A stretch of DNA of 64,000 nt, taken from positions 6,381-70,380 of the forward strand of contig JBIKVP010000002.1 in NCBI GenBank assembly GCA_044356745.1, written 5' to 3'. The notes below the pieces were generated by a model that worked only from the letters and a program-made list of their open reading frames with translations, had not been told where the DNA came from and did no database searches. Shown one piece after another: positions 1 through 9,122 of this stretch. The stretch's first letter is position 1. Every line of letters begins with the position of its first letter. The translations under genes and the position numbers were made by a program. The stretch is from JBIKVP01 sp044356745 (GTDB taxonomy: Bacteria > Pseudomonadota > Alphaproteobacteria > Rhizobiales > Beijerinckiaceae).

Positions 1-11
1 TTGGTAAGTAA
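1..11 (+). CDS. mnmE: probable 3' end of mnmE (last codons only)
   Basis: Read in the frame starting at base 3, the first bases give Gly-Lys-stop, with a preceding codon ending in TT. MnmE (tRNA modification GTPase) proteins usually end in Cys-(Ile/Val/Leu)-Gly-Lys, and mnmE commonly lies just upstream of mnmG in alphaproteobacteria. The call rests only on this tail and on gene order. The remaining bases up to mnmG are intergenic and hold a parS site. Confidence 0.4.
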
Positions 12-98
12 TTTGGGCGTAATCTGGCTCAAATGATATCAATAGGTTTCTATTGAAAAAACGTGAATTTTAAGGCATAACGATCCTATCGTTTAAAA

Positions 99-114
99 TG
101 TTTCACGTGAAACA
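99..114. other. parS: parS centromere site upstream of mnmG
   Basis: The 16-bp perfect palindrome TGTTTCACGTGAAACA matches the consensus bound by chromosomal ParB proteins. It lies 38 bp before the preferred mnmG start and about 3.5 kb from parB. ParB loads here as a CTP-dependent clamp and ParA then segregates the origin region. Its presence implies the window is near the chromosome origin. Confidence 0.93.
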
Positions 115-151
115 TGTTTAATTTATTCCTCAAAGCAATGTGAGTCTTTTT

Positions 152-2026
152 ATGTCCGTTCAGAAGTTTGATGTCATTGTCATTGGCGGTGGACATGCGG
201 GTGTTGAAGCTGCAGCAGCATCATCACGCGTGGGCGCAAAAACGGCATTGATAACACATCAGTTTTCTACGATTGGCACGATGTCATGCAATCCGGCAAT
301 AGGAGGCTTAGGTAAAGGGCATCTTGTTCGCGAGATTGATGCGTTGGATGGTTTAATGGGACACGTTGCGGATTGCGGCGGTATACAATTTCGTATGCTC
401 AATCGCCGTAAAGGCCCTGCTGTTCGAGGTCCACGTGCACAAGCTGATCGTAAGCTTTATGCAAAAGCAATGCAAGCTGCAGTACAAAATCAGTTAAATT
501 TGATTGTTATAGAAGATGAAGTTACAGCGCTCATCTATGACCTTAAGGACGGTGTTAAGGGTGTTAAGCTTGCGTCCGGCCAAGATTTAATGTCAGGTGC
601 TGTTGTCATTACAACAGGGACTTTTTTAAACGGCCTTATTCATATTGGGCAGAAACAGATACCAGCAGGGCGTGCTGATGAGGCACCCTCTAAAGCACTC
701 GCGCAATCATTACATGCGCTTGAATTACCTATGGGACGCTTAAAAACTGGGACGCCACCACGTCTTGATGGATCGACCATTAACTGGTCATCATTAGAGA
801 TGCAACATGGTGATGATGCTCCTGAGCCATTTTCTAGCATGACAGCTAAAATTTTAAATTCACAAATTGCTTGTGCTATTACGCGTACAACACCTGCCTT
901 TCATGATTTTATACGCCAGAATATTCATTTATCGGCGATGTATAGCGGCAATATCGAGGGCAGGGGTCCACGTTATTGTCCTTCGATTGAGGATAAAGTT
1001 GTACGTTTTGGTGATCGGGATGGACATCAAATTTTTCTTGAACCTGAAGGTCTTGATGATAGTACAGTTTATCCAAATGGCATATCAACTTCGTTGCCCG
1101 AAGATGTTCAGCATCATATGTTACGCCTGATCCCAGGATTGGAAAACGTTATTATCAAGCGTGTTGGTTATGCGATTGAATATGATTATGTTGACCCGCG
1201 TGCACTTTATCCAACGCTTGAAACAAAGGGTTTAAAAAGCCTTTTTCTTGCTGGTCAAATTAATGGTACAACAGGTTATGAAGAAGCTGCGGCGCAAGGT
1301 CTTGTCGCAGGACTGAACGCAGCACGCGTTGTGAGCGGCCTTGAAGCGATAATATTTGATCGCTCTCAATCGTACATTGGTGTTTTACTTGATGATTTAA
1401 CGACGCATGGGGTAACAGAACCTTATCGTATGTTCACGTCGCGATCTGAATATCGGCTTAGTTTGCGTGTCGACAATGCAGATCAAAGACTCACAGCTTT
1501 AGGTTATCAACTCGGATGTGTCAGCGGAACCCGTATGACACATTTTCAAAATCGCAATAACGAATTGAATCGCCTTCGTGATGAGTTGAAATCTTTGACT
1601 ATAACGCCATCAGAGGCAAGTAAAATTGGTATTGAACTTAATCAAGATGGTCAAAAGCGTTCAGCTTTTAAACTTTTATCATATCCTCATATTTCTTGGG
1701 GTGACATAGCACGTATATGGCCACAATTAAAATCTTATGAGCAGCGGATTATTGAATGTGTGCAAAATGACGCCCTCTATTCTGTATATCTTCATCGCCA
1801 AACACAAGATGTTGCTTCGTTTCAACGTGATGAGCGTTTGAAGTTGCCAGCTGATTTCGATTACGCAGTGATTTCAGGTCTATCAAATGAACTTAAGCAG
1901 AAACTTAAAGTTATTCGACCTATTTCATTAGGACAAGCTTCACGTATTGAAGGCATCACTCCAGCGGCATTATTGCTTATTGCCTCACACGTAAGACATC
2001 TTAATACCGATCAATATGCAGCATGA
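152..2026 (+). CDS. mnmG: tRNA uridine-5-carboxymethylaminomethyl modification enzyme MnmG (GidA)
   Basis: MnmG is the FAD-binding partner of MnmE. The complex makes (carboxymethyl)aminomethyl groups on wobble uridine 34 of tRNAs in the cytoplasm. Visible features are the FAD dinucleotide motif GGGHAGVE near residues 12-19, the TMSCNPAIGG segment with a conserved Cys near 46, RLKTGTPPR, a second conserved Cys in RYCPSIEDK, the QINGTTGYEEAAAQG box and the C-terminal TSRSEYRLSLR helical domain. The length of 624 residues is normal for the family. An in-frame GTG at 140 would add four residues; ATG 152 begins at the usual MSVQKFDVIVIGGG. Three bases separate the stop from rsmG, so the two are probably co-transcribed. 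Confidence 0.97.
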   Translation: MSVQKFDVIVIGGGHAGVEAAAASSRVGAKTALITHQFSTIGTMSCNPAIGGLGKGHLVREIDALDGLMGHVADCGGIQFRMLNRRKGPAVRGPRAQADRKLYAKAMQAAVQNQLNLIVIEDEVTALIYDLKDGVKGVKLASGQDLMSGAVVITTGTFLNGLIHIGQKQIPAGRADEAPSKALAQSLHALELPMGRLKTGTPPRLDGSTINWSSLEMQHGDDAPEPFSSMTAKILNSQIACAITRTTPAFHDFIRQNIHLSAMYSGNIEGRGPRYCPSIEDKVVRFGDRDGHQIFLEPEGLDDSTVYPNGISTSLPEDVQHHMLRLIPGLENVIIKRVGYAIEYDYVDPRALYPTLETKGLKSLFLAGQINGTTGYEEAAAQGLVAGLNAARVVSGLEAIIFDRSQSYIGVLLDDLTTHGVTEPYRMFTSRSEYRLSLRVDNADQRLTALGYQLGCVSGTRMTHFQNRNNELNRLRDELKSLTITPSEASKIGIELNQDGQKRSAFKLLSYPHISWGDIARIWPQLKSYEQRIIECVQNDALYSVYLHRQTQDVASFQRDERLKLPADFDYAVISGLSNELKQKLKVIRPISLGQASRIEGITPAALLLIASHVRHLNTDQYAA

Positions 2027-2029
2027 CCA

Positions 2030-2677
2030 ATGTCAATAATTGATTCGTGTCCCATCCTTTTCGAGTTGCTTCATAAAAAGTACAATGTTTCACGTGAAAC
2101 ATACGCGCTCCTTAGTCGGTATGTGAATGAACTTCTCAAATGGCAGAAAACACACAATCTTATAGGACATTCCACAATTCAGGACGTCTGGAATAGGCAT
2201 ATTGTGGATTCACTGCAGCTCATATCGCTTATAAATAATCATGATAAAATTTGGGTCGATTTAGGTTCGGGGGGTGGCTTACCCGGTCTTGTGATTGCAA
2301 TTGCTCAACGTGATATTGAATCTTTTCATATGCATTTAATAGAAAGCCAAACACGTAAAGCAGCATTCCTGCAACATTGCGCAACGCTTTTTGATTTACC
2401 TGTTACAGTCTACGCAAAGCGTATTGAAGTCACCTTACAAAAGATGACAGAAATTAATGTACTTTCAGCCAGGGCTCTCACATCGCTTGATGCTTTATTG
2501 GAATATGCATCCTACTGTAATAGGCCACCACATAAAATGCTTTTTCTTAAGGGGAAAGGTGTTGATGATGAGTTGACGCAAGCACGTAAAAGATGGAGTT
2601 TCAATCATACAATTTATCCAAGTCACATAGATTCGTCTGGATGCATTGTTTTAATAGCTGGTTTTGACAAACTTTAA
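2030..2677 (+). CDS. rsmG: 16S rRNA (guanine527-N7)-methyltransferase RsmG (GidB)
   Basis: RsmG uses S-adenosylmethionine to methylate N7 of G527 in 16S rRNA. The SAM-binding loop WVDLGSGGGLPGL is at residues 75-87, followed by SQTRKAAFL and SARALTSLD, all typical of the family. The 215-residue length is normal. The NVSRET peptide near residue 19 is encoded by a parS site embedded in the gene, so this DNA is both coding and a segregation signal. The gene follows mnmG closely and precedes parA, the usual order near alphaproteobacterial origins. Confidence 0.96.
   Translation: MSIIDSCPILFELLHKKYNVSRETYALLSRYVNELLKWQKTHNLIGHSTIQDVWNRHIVDSLQLISLINNHDKIWVDLGSGGGLPGLVIAIAQRDIESFHMHLIESQTRKAAFLQHCATLFDLPVTVYAKRIEVTLQKMTEINVLSARALTSLDALLEYASYCNRPPHKMLFLKGKGVDDELTQARKRWSFNHTIYPSHIDSSGCIVLIAGFDKL
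2086..2101. other. parS: parS site inside the rsmG coding sequence
   Basis: This is a second perfect copy of TGTTTCACGTGAAACA. It is in frame in rsmG, where it encodes most of the Val-Ser-Arg-Glu-Thr peptide. It lies about 2 kb from the first copy. A parS in this part of rsmG is seen in many bacteria. Confidence 0.93.
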
Positions 2678-2755
2678 ATAGTCCTGTGTTGTCTAGCGTA
2701 TTATGTATTTTTTCCATTGATGCATTGCTTCTTACATGAAGCAGGGAGATTAAAC

Positions 2756-3610
2756 GTGAGCGACTTTCTTTTTGAAGATGATATTGCTTCAAGTTCTAAA
2801 ATTAAATCTGACCACGTTTTACCTCGCATTCTTGCGCTTGCTAATCAAAAAGGTGGTGTTGGCAAAACGACAACCGCGATTAATTTAGCGACGGCACTTG
2901 CAGCAATCGGCGAGAAGGTTCTCATTATTGATCTTGATCCACAGGGCAATGCATCGACTGGTTTAGGAATTGAAAAAAATCAAAGACTGGTGTCTACATT
3001 TCATGTTTTGACAGGTGAGTCGTCTTTAAGTGATGCGGTTTATGAAACTGCGGTTCCTGGTTTATATGTTGCGCCTTCAACGCTTGATTTGCTTGGTGTT
3101 GAGCTTACCATCGCTCAAGAGCGTGATCGTGCAATTAAATTGCGCCATGCAATTGCGGCTTACATCAGCGATGCTTCTTCTTCACCTATCACCTATATTT
3201 TGATTGATTGTCCACCCTCACTTAATCTATTAACGATCAATGCGCTTGCCGCTTCAGATGCTGTCGTTGTGCCAATGCAATGCGAGTTTTTTGCTCTAGA
3301 GGGTTTGAGCCAGCTACTTAAGACCGTTGAACAAGTTAAGCAGACAATTAATCCCCGACTGAGTATTCATGGAGTTGTTATGACTATGTTCGATCCACGC
3401 AATAATTTGTCGCAGCAGGTTGTTGCAGATGTTCGTGAATTTCTAGGAGCTCAAGTTTATGATACGATGATCCCGCGTAATGTACGTGTTTCAGAAGCGC
3501 CATCGTATGGTAAGCCTGTTTTAATTTACGATCTTAAATGCGTTGGTTCACAAGCCTATCTTAAACTCGCTTCTGAAGTGATTCAGCGCGAACGCCAATT
3601 GCGACACTAA
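2756..3610 (+). CDS. parA: chromosome partitioning ATPase ParA (Soj)
   Basis: ParA is the deviant-Walker ATPase that forms the DNA-bound gradient used to move ParB-parS complexes. The deviant Walker A motif KGGVGKTT is at residues 32-39, followed by IDLDPQGNASTGLG, the Walker B-like LIDCPPSLNLLT and PRNVRVSEAPSYGKP. The GTG start at 2756 is chosen because AGGGAG (2743-2748) lies seven bases upstream. An in-frame ATG at 2717 would add 13 residues without a good ribosome-binding site. The 284-residue length fits the family. parB follows after 47 bases. Confidence 0.95.
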   Translation: MSDFLFEDDIASSSKIKSDHVLPRILALANQKGGVGKTTTAINLATALAAIGEKVLIIDLDPQGNASTGLGIEKNQRLVSTFHVLTGESSLSDAVYETAVPGLYVAPSTLDLLGVELTIAQERDRAIKLRHAIAAYISDASSSPITYILIDCPPSLNLLTINALAASDAVVVPMQCEFFALEGLSQLLKTVEQVKQTINPRLSIHGVVMTMFDPRNNLSQQVVADVREFLGAQVYDTMIPRNVRVSEAPSYGKPVLIYDLKCVGSQAYLKLASEVIQRERQLRH

Positions 3611-3657
3611 AAAATACTTTGGAAATTGATTCGTTATCGTTATGAAGGGTTTTTGTT

Positions 3658-4536
3658 ATGACTGAGGGTAAACCACGTCGTTTAGGCAAAGGATTGGCTG
3701 CACTTATTGGTGATGGTGCTGAAGAAAACTTGTCTGTAAGTCAGTCGCAAGGATCTCGACGTGTCCCCATTGAATTTTTAAAAACTAATCCACGCAATCC
3801 ACGACGTTTGTTTCAAGAAACTGATTTAGAGGATTTAACAGCTTCAATACGAGAAAAAGGTATTCTTCAACCCATTCTGGTTCGCTCAATCTCTGGAATG
3901 AGTGATGTTTTTGAAATTATTGCTGGTGAGCGTAGGTGGCGTGCAGCACAGCGCGCTGGGTTGCATGAAGTTCCTGTTTTAGTCGTTGAAGCAGATGATC
4001 AACAATCTTTGGAACTTGCCATTATTGAAAACGTACAGCGTTCTGATCTTAATCCTATAGAGGAGGCTGCTGGTTACGAGCAACTCATGGCGGAATTTTC
4101 TTATGTACAGGCTGATGTGGCTAAAGTTATTGGAAAAAGCCGAAGTCATGTTACAAATACGCTTCGTTTACTCAAACTACCTACCTCAGTTAAACAGCTT
4201 GTACTTGATGGTCAGATCAGTGCGGGTCATGCTCGTGCGTTGCTTTCTGTCGCTGATCCTGAAGCTGTGGCAAAAGATATCATTCAAAAAGGACTTAATG
4301 TTCGCGATGTTGAGAAAATTGCACAACATGAGAGTTCTGGACATGCTGCTCCTGACATAAAATCTGTACGCGAAGCAGTTGAAAAAGACCCTGACACACT
4401 TGCTCTTGAGGAAGCCCTGGAGTCAATTCTAGGATTATCAGTAAGTTTACATCACCAAGCAAAAGGTGGTGAAATACGTATTCGTTATCAATCACTCGAT
4501 CAGTTGGAGAGTTTATGTCAAAGACTTCGAACTTAA
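3658..4536 (+). CDS. parB: chromosome partitioning CTPase/DNA-binding protein ParB (Spo0J)
   Basis: ParB binds parS and slides as a CTP-dependent clamp. The N-terminal RRLGKGLAALIGD is the ParA-stimulating segment. NPRNPRR and GERRWRAAQRAG (from residue 90) form the CTP-binding part, ENVQRSDLNPIEEA follows near 118, and a helix-turn-helix (ADVAKVIGKSRSHVTNTLRL) binds DNA. The C-terminal dimerisation domain is present. A purine-rich AAGGG precedes the start. The 292 residues are typical. In many relatives holA follows; here a convergent unrelated gene ends only 6 bp downstream. Confidence 0.95.
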   Translation: MTEGKPRRLGKGLAALIGDGAEENLSVSQSQGSRRVPIEFLKTNPRNPRRLFQETDLEDLTASIREKGILQPILVRSISGMSDVFEIIAGERRWRAAQRAGLHEVPVLVVEADDQQSLELAIIENVQRSDLNPIEEAAGYEQLMAEFSYVQADVAKVIGKSRSHVTNTLRLLKLPTSVKQLVLDGQISAGHARALLSVADPEAVAKDIIQKGLNVRDVEKIAQHESSGHAAPDIKSVREAVEKDPDTLALEEALESILGLSVSLHHQAKGGEIRIRYQSLDQLESLCQRLRT

Positions 4537-4542
4537 ACGGCT

Positions 4543-5901
4543 TTAAAGCCCTTTAATGAGCTGAATAGTACGGCGATTTTCGACTTCTTTTCGCGCACTT
4601 GCAATCTTTGCGTTGCAGGCTTCTAAGTCAACCATCATGTTGACCGGCCTATACGAGTCGAGCCGCGATAGCAGTTCGCCTGAGTCTGCATTCCACATTT
4701 GCAATTCTCCATTGAGCAAGTAGTCACGGAAGAATCGTTCAGTTTCGATTTTATGTTCAGCAGCTGTAATTGAACCGTCATCGCTTCCATAAACGCCATT
4801 AAAGATATCGAATTTCAACCTTTCTTCAGCAGGTGCTAATCGGAACCGTATCTCTACCAAACCGTCAGGCGAAGCATAGGTCATCAGCAGTTCCTGTTCT
4901 TGCTGATCAATAATTTTGGGAATCATAAACTCAAATGGGCTGTAAGGCGCACTTGTTCTCAACCGAACATGGATGATGGGTAAGTCAATAATTTCTTCTG
5001 CTTCAGGCTTTTTGCCTTCTATGACTGCGGCGATAAGCTCTTCGCCCAAAACTTTTTTCCAGCCACGTAATTCATAAAGATGTTGGCGATATTCGGTCAT
5101 TGGTGTGGGAATACCAAACCGTTCCTCCACAGACCGGATTGCCATTTCGCGTACAAGCGGCAACTCTCGATAAAGACGTAACGCATCGCGTGGATTGTCG
5201 GGATTGATGATCGGTTCACTCGTTGCATGCGCAATAGCGCACCGGCCAGAGTCACGCAGATGCTTGGATATATCTGTTACCCCCTGAGCAGTGATACTCT
5301 CTTTCGCCTCCTTTACACCTGAACCACTGAGGGTCGGTAAGGCAGCATCCATCGAAGCTATCCGATCGTGAGGCTTTGGAAAAGCCAGTTCAAGTACACG
5401 CCAATATGAGAGAAAGGCGTATCCATGATGGTTGAGGCTGCGTGCCTCGCGCATCAACGCCAGCGCGATCTGAGGCTTCTCTTCTTTCGGGCAAATCAAT
5501 TCAGTGAAGTCAAATGCTTGCCGGATGCCAAAACCGGACTTTTTATTAAGCTTCCTCATTAAGAGCATACTGCCGCCGGTTCGATGGGCAACCGCTATCC
5601 CGGCGTTATGCTGCCAGGCTATAACGCTCAAAAATCGATAGAGTAAACATTCACCTTTGTCTTGAGACATTCCCACAGGATAATTGATTGCAACGCCGGG
5701 GTAATCTTCTTGGGTAAGAGGGATAATCCAAAGTGTGTGACCATCAAACTCTACCCTTTGGGGCAGCGTTGGCCATGGACAGGATGGTTCGATGTTCAGA
5801 CATATCCATTGTCCGCGGGTAAGCAGATCAGGCGCAGACTCGTAAGCCGTCTTTTTCGGCAAAATTTCAATAGAAAGGGGCATCCCCAATTCATCGCGCA
5901 T
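4543..5901 (-). CDS. MauJ-like protein with a possible HEPN-type Rx4H motif
   Basis: This 452-residue protein resembles proteins annotated as methylamine utilization protein MauJ, a family of no proven biochemical function. Recognisable parts are a central helical region (HGYAFLSYWRVLEL near 160-172), the stretch ISKHLRDSGRCAIAHA near 211-226, and a C-terminal half ending in GELQMWNADSGELLSRLDSY. Arg220 and His225 form an R-x4-H pattern like that of HEPN RNases, especially Apea-type domains; this is my inference. No methylamine dehydrogenase genes are nearby. The gene sits alone between parB and a thiolase, where relatives carry other genes, and it looks somewhat richer in G+C than parAB, suggesting acquisition. 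There is no clear ribosome-binding site. ATG 5883 is an alternative start. Confidence 0.6.
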   Translation of the reverse strand: MRDELGMPLSIEILPKKTAYESAPDLLTRGQWICLNIEPSCPWPTLPQRVEFDGHTLWIIPLTQEDYPGVAINYPVGMSQDKGECLLYRFLSVIAWQHNAGIAVAHRTGGSMLLMRKLNKKSGFGIRQAFDFTELICPKEEKPQIALALMREARSLNHHGYAFLSYWRVLELAFPKPHDRIASMDAALPTLSGSGVKEAKESITAQGVTDISKHLRDSGRCAIAHATSEPIINPDNPRDALRLYRELPLVREMAIRSVEERFGIPTPMTEYRQHLYELRGWKKVLGEELIAAVIEGKKPEAEEIIDLPIIHVRLRTSAPYSPFEFMIPKIIDQQEQELLMTYASPDGLVEIRFRLAPAEERLKFDIFNGVYGSDDGSITAAEHKIETERFFRDYLLNGELQMWNADSGELLSRLDSYRPVNMMVDLEACNAKIASARKEVENRRTIQLIKGL

Positions 5902-6204
5902 GGTTTTAGTACATCAAACATTAGAAATTTTAAAAAGGGGAGAGCTGATAAATTTTAGATAAAATTCTCTTAAGTAGTGCGTCAGTTTCAATTACAGATA
6001 ACAAATATCTTTGCTGAACTGACAAAATTAATCTGCAAGAATTAACTTTAAAGTTCACCCTACCCAAACAAAAAAGCTTAAGTGACAAAATTGAAAGATA
6101 CGCCGTTATGCAATAAACTTATTTCTATTGTTCCTCCAAGTTAATGATCCTGCGATCACAGTGGCCAAGTTATATTATTTTTGGGATCTTGCGGATGTTA
6201 GTTT
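5902..6204. other. AT-rich intergenic region with a nested inverted repeat
   Basis: No gene is seen in these 303 bases. The region holds the upstream sequence of the MauJ-like gene and the downstream sequence of the thiolase. GTCAGTT (5981-5987) pairs with AACTGAC (6017-6023), and inside that AGATA (5996-6000) pairs with TATCT (6006-6010) around a 5-base loop. No T-tract follows, so it is not a convincing terminator. Confidence 0.5.
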
Positions 6205-7386
6205 TTATCGCTCAACTGTCAATGCAACACCCATACCACCACCAATACATAACGTTGCAAGTCCTTTTTTAACGTCACGGCGGTTCATTTCATGAAGTAA
6301 GGTGACAAGAACACGTGCGCCGGAAGCTCCGATAGGATGGCCAATAGCAATTGCACCGCCATTGACATTGATTTTACTTGTATCCCAACCTAACTCACGA
6401 TTGACACAAATCGCTTGAGCGGCGAAAGCTTCATTTGCTTCAATCAGATCAAGGTCATTAATTGACCAACCTGCTTTGTCTAAAGCTTTACGCACGGCAG
6501 GAACAGGGCCTGATCCCATAATCGCAGGATCAACACCAGCGGTTGCCCATGATGCAATACGTGCCAGAGGTGTCAGTCCGCGTTGAGCAGCATTTGTTGC
6601 GCTCATAAGAACAAGTACTGCAGCACCGTCATTTAATCCTGATGCATTCCCAGCTGTGACTGTACCCTCTTTTGTAAACGCTGGTTTAAGCTTGGTCATG
6701 GAATCCAGAGTTGCTCCTTCACGGATATATTCATCTTGATCAATGATAACTTCCCCTTTGCGACCAGAGATAACATAAGGCACAATCTCATCAACAAAGC
6801 GTCCCCCTTTTTTGGCTACTTCGGCTTTGTTTTGTGATGTTACCGCGAATTGATCTTGCTCTTCACGGCTGATTTGCCATTTCTGCGCAATATTTTCCGC
6901 AGTTTGCCCCATGTGATAACCGTTAAAGGCATCCCACAAGCCATCTTTGATCATGCTGTCTATAAAAGCGATATCGCCCATTTTTGTTCCCGAGCGCATT
7001 TGTGCGCAGTGTGGAGAAAGTGACATAGACTCTTGCCCACCTGCGATAACAATATCAGCATCGCCATTGCGAATTTGCTGTAAACCTAATGCAACCGCTC
7101 TTAAGCCTGAACCACACACTTGGTTCAGTCCCCAAGCAGTCGATCCGATGGGTAATCCAGCTTTAATCGCTGCTTGCCGTGCGGGATTTTGGCCTTGTAT
7201 CGCTGTGAGAACCTGTCCAAGAATTACTTCATCAACCTCGCTCGCGGCAATATTTGCTTTATTCAGTGCAGCCTTAATGACTGCTGCGCCAAGATCATGT
7301 GCGGGTATGTTCGCAAATGCGCCATTAAAGGAACCAACAGCTGTGCGTGCTGCACTTACGATAACAATATCTTGTTGTTCTGACAT
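6205..7386 (-). CDS. phaA: acetyl-CoA C-acetyltransferase (biosynthetic thiolase)
   Basis: The enzyme condenses two acetyl-CoA to acetoacetyl-CoA, the first step of polyhydroxybutyrate synthesis, and can run in reverse for ketone-body use. The catalytic residues are all present: Cys91 in NQVCGSGLRAV, His350 in GHPIGASGAR and Cys380 in CIGGGMG, with NEAFAAQA before them. Length 393 is standard. AGGAGC lies five bases before the start. A phasin gene elsewhere in the window supports a storage-polymer role, but no PHB synthase or reductase is adjacent, so atoB would be an equally fair name. Confidence 0.93.
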   Translation of the reverse strand: MSEQQDIVIVSAARTAVGSFNGAFANIPAHDLGAAVIKAALNKANIAASEVDEVILGQVLTAIQGQNPARQAAIKAGLPIGSTAWGLNQVCGSGLRAVALGLQQIRNGDADIVIAGGQESMSLSPHCAQMRSGTKMGDIAFIDSMIKDGLWDAFNGYHMGQTAENIAQKWQISREEQDQFAVTSQNKAEVAKKGGRFVDEIVPYVISGRKGEVIIDQDEYIREGATLDSMTKLKPAFTKEGTVTAGNASGLNDGAAVLVLMSATNAAQRGLTPLARIASWATAGVDPAIMGSGPVPAVRKALDKAGWSINDLDLIEANEAFAAQAICVNRELGWDTSKINVNGGAIAIGHPIGASGARVLVTLLHEMNRRDVKKGLATLCIGGGMGVALTVER

Positions 7387-7473
7387 TTTTTGCTCCTACG
7401 CCATGTCGGCATTCATTGTCTATGGTTCGCGATATATTCAGTGCTATCCAAGGCTGTCTCTTGGTTAATGATG

Positions 7474-8904
7474 CTAACGCCCGTCGGGGATTTGTGTACC
7501 CCATATTTTGTCTTTCACCTGATGAAAGTGCTTTTTGGGTTTATATTGAGCAACTTTTAATCCTAAACGTGCTGCAGATAACTGCCCGATGGTTTGCATA
7601 ACCTGATATGATGCAACGACACGATCGCGTTGTGCTGAAATAAGCGTTACACGCGCATCAAGGAGTTCCTGTTGAGCATTAAGAACATCCAGTGTTGTTC
7701 TTTGCCCCACCTTTGCTTCTTCACGTACACCGCTTAAAGCAGTTTCCGCGGCCTGAACCTGCGCTTGCGCCGCAAGAATTTGTGCTTTAGCTGCTTCGAG
7801 TTGTCCCCATGCTGCGACAATTCCTGCACGAATTGAATCGCGTGAGACATCAACTTCAAGCCGACGTTGTGCAACTGTTTCTTTGGCAGCGCGAACCCTC
7901 GATGTGACTTCTCCACCTTCATAAAGAGGCACATTCACAGAACCAACTAAGGATGCACTTGAACGGCGATCACCAAGCCCTTGCAAATCATAACGCTGCC
8001 CAACAGAACCTGTTAAAGCGACTGTTGGATAAAGCTCTCCTTCAGCCAATTTGACGTTAAATTCAGCCAAATCAAGTTGATGCAGGGAGGCGTTTAAGGA
8101 GGGATGCTCACTCAGTCCAAGTTCAAGCGCACGAGTAAGGTTCACAGGTAACAAACGCTCAACAGTTTTGCCTGGAGATAGTTTTTTGGGCTCTCCGCCA
8201 ACAGCTTGCCGATAACGTGCTAAGCTTGATTTGAGTAAGGCTTGCGCTACACTCACTTGCGAGCGTGCACCAGCCTGTCGTGCCTCTGCTTGTGCCACAT
8301 CGGTGCGCGTGACTTCGCCAACTGTAAAGCGATCACGTACTTGTCGGAGCTGCTCATCGAGAACCTCAACGTTATTTTCTCGTAAATTGAGAATCGCTGA
8401 ATCACGCAAGACGTTCATGTATGCTTGGGCTGCTTCAAACAGGATGTTTTGTTCTGTTGCGCGTAAACTTTCACGAGCGGCAAAAATACCAGATTCGGCA
8501 GAGCGAACGCGATTAAATGTACGGTGTCCATTCCAGATCGTCTGCGTGACATTAAGACCAACACCACGTGGATAACTTGGCTCTTGAGAACCAACCCGCC
8601 CTGGAAGGTCTGTATCATTATATTCAATACCGCCATCTGCTGATACATTGATCCGTGGACGATAACCAGACAAAGCTTGTGGTAAATTTTCATCTGTAGC
8701 GCGGACGCTTGCGCGAAAAGCATTTAAGCTTGGATGTGCGTTGTAGGCACGCGCTAAAGCGCTCTCAAGTGTTTCTTGCGCATTCAAACTTTGAAAACCT
8801 GCTGGTAGAGCGATCGATGTTAACAAAACATACACATAAGGCATTAAGACCTTTGATATTGGTCGCTTTTTATGTCGTATAAGTGAAAAACAAGTTTTGC
8901 TCAA
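7474..8904 (-). CDS. tolC: TolC-family outer membrane efflux/secretion protein
   Basis: This 476-residue protein forms the trimeric outer-membrane channel used by type I secretion and RND/MFS efflux pumps. A cleavable signal peptide with a long basic start (SLIRHKKRP) and a hydrophobic core ends near residue 42 (SLNAQ). Two repeats of long amphipathic helices rich in Ala, Gln and Arg follow, starting TLESALARAYNAHPSLNAFR, which is diagnostic for the type I secretion TolC subfamily. No inner-membrane transporter or adaptor gene is next to it, so it probably serves several pumps. It is one of only a few exported proteins in the window. Confidence 0.92.
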   Translation of the reverse strand: MSKTCFSLIRHKKRPISKVLMPYVYVLLTSIALPAGFQSLNAQETLESALARAYNAHPSLNAFRASVRATDENLPQALSGYRPRINVSADGGIEYNDTDLPGRVGSQEPSYPRGVGLNVTQTIWNGHRTFNRVRSAESGIFAARESLRATEQNILFEAAQAYMNVLRDSAILNLRENNVEVLDEQLRQVRDRFTVGEVTRTDVAQAEARQAGARSQVSVAQALLKSSLARYRQAVGGEPKKLSPGKTVERLLPVNLTRALELGLSEHPSLNASLHQLDLAEFNVKLAEGELYPTVALTGSVGQRYDLQGLGDRRSSASLVGSVNVPLYEGGEVTSRVRAAKETVAQRRLEVDVSRDSIRAGIVAAWGQLEAAKAQILAAQAQVQAAETALSGVREEAKVGQRTTLDVLNAQQELLDARVTLISAQRDRVVASYQVMQTIGQLSAARLGLKVAQYKPKKHFHQVKDKIWGTQIPDGR

Positions 8905-9122
8905 CGGTTTTACCTTATGGATTTAAAGGTGCATTGTGACCTGCGTCATCATTATAATTTAAAGAATACTTCCGGAACTTTTGTCAGATACGCTGCATTT
9001 TCGTTAAATTGATGACGATTAACACAACACGCAGCGAATCGTCGTTCATACTTTGTTAATATCATTGGCAAGCGTAATTTCGCAACAAGATAAACCTGTT
9101 TTATGTGTGTAGAGTAATCGAT

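Noticed and set aside
140..151. GTG 140 as the mnmG start
   Set aside because: It adds four residues not typical of MnmG and has no better ribosome-binding site than ATG 152.
4539..4550. Perfect palindrome GGCTTTAAAGCC between parB and the MauJ-like gene
   Set aside because: Too short and loopless for a terminator, and it overlaps the end of a coding sequence; likely chance.
6947..7468. 173-codon plus-strand frame antisense to the thiolase gene
   Set aside because: It lies opposite highly conserved thiolase codons and shows no family motif.
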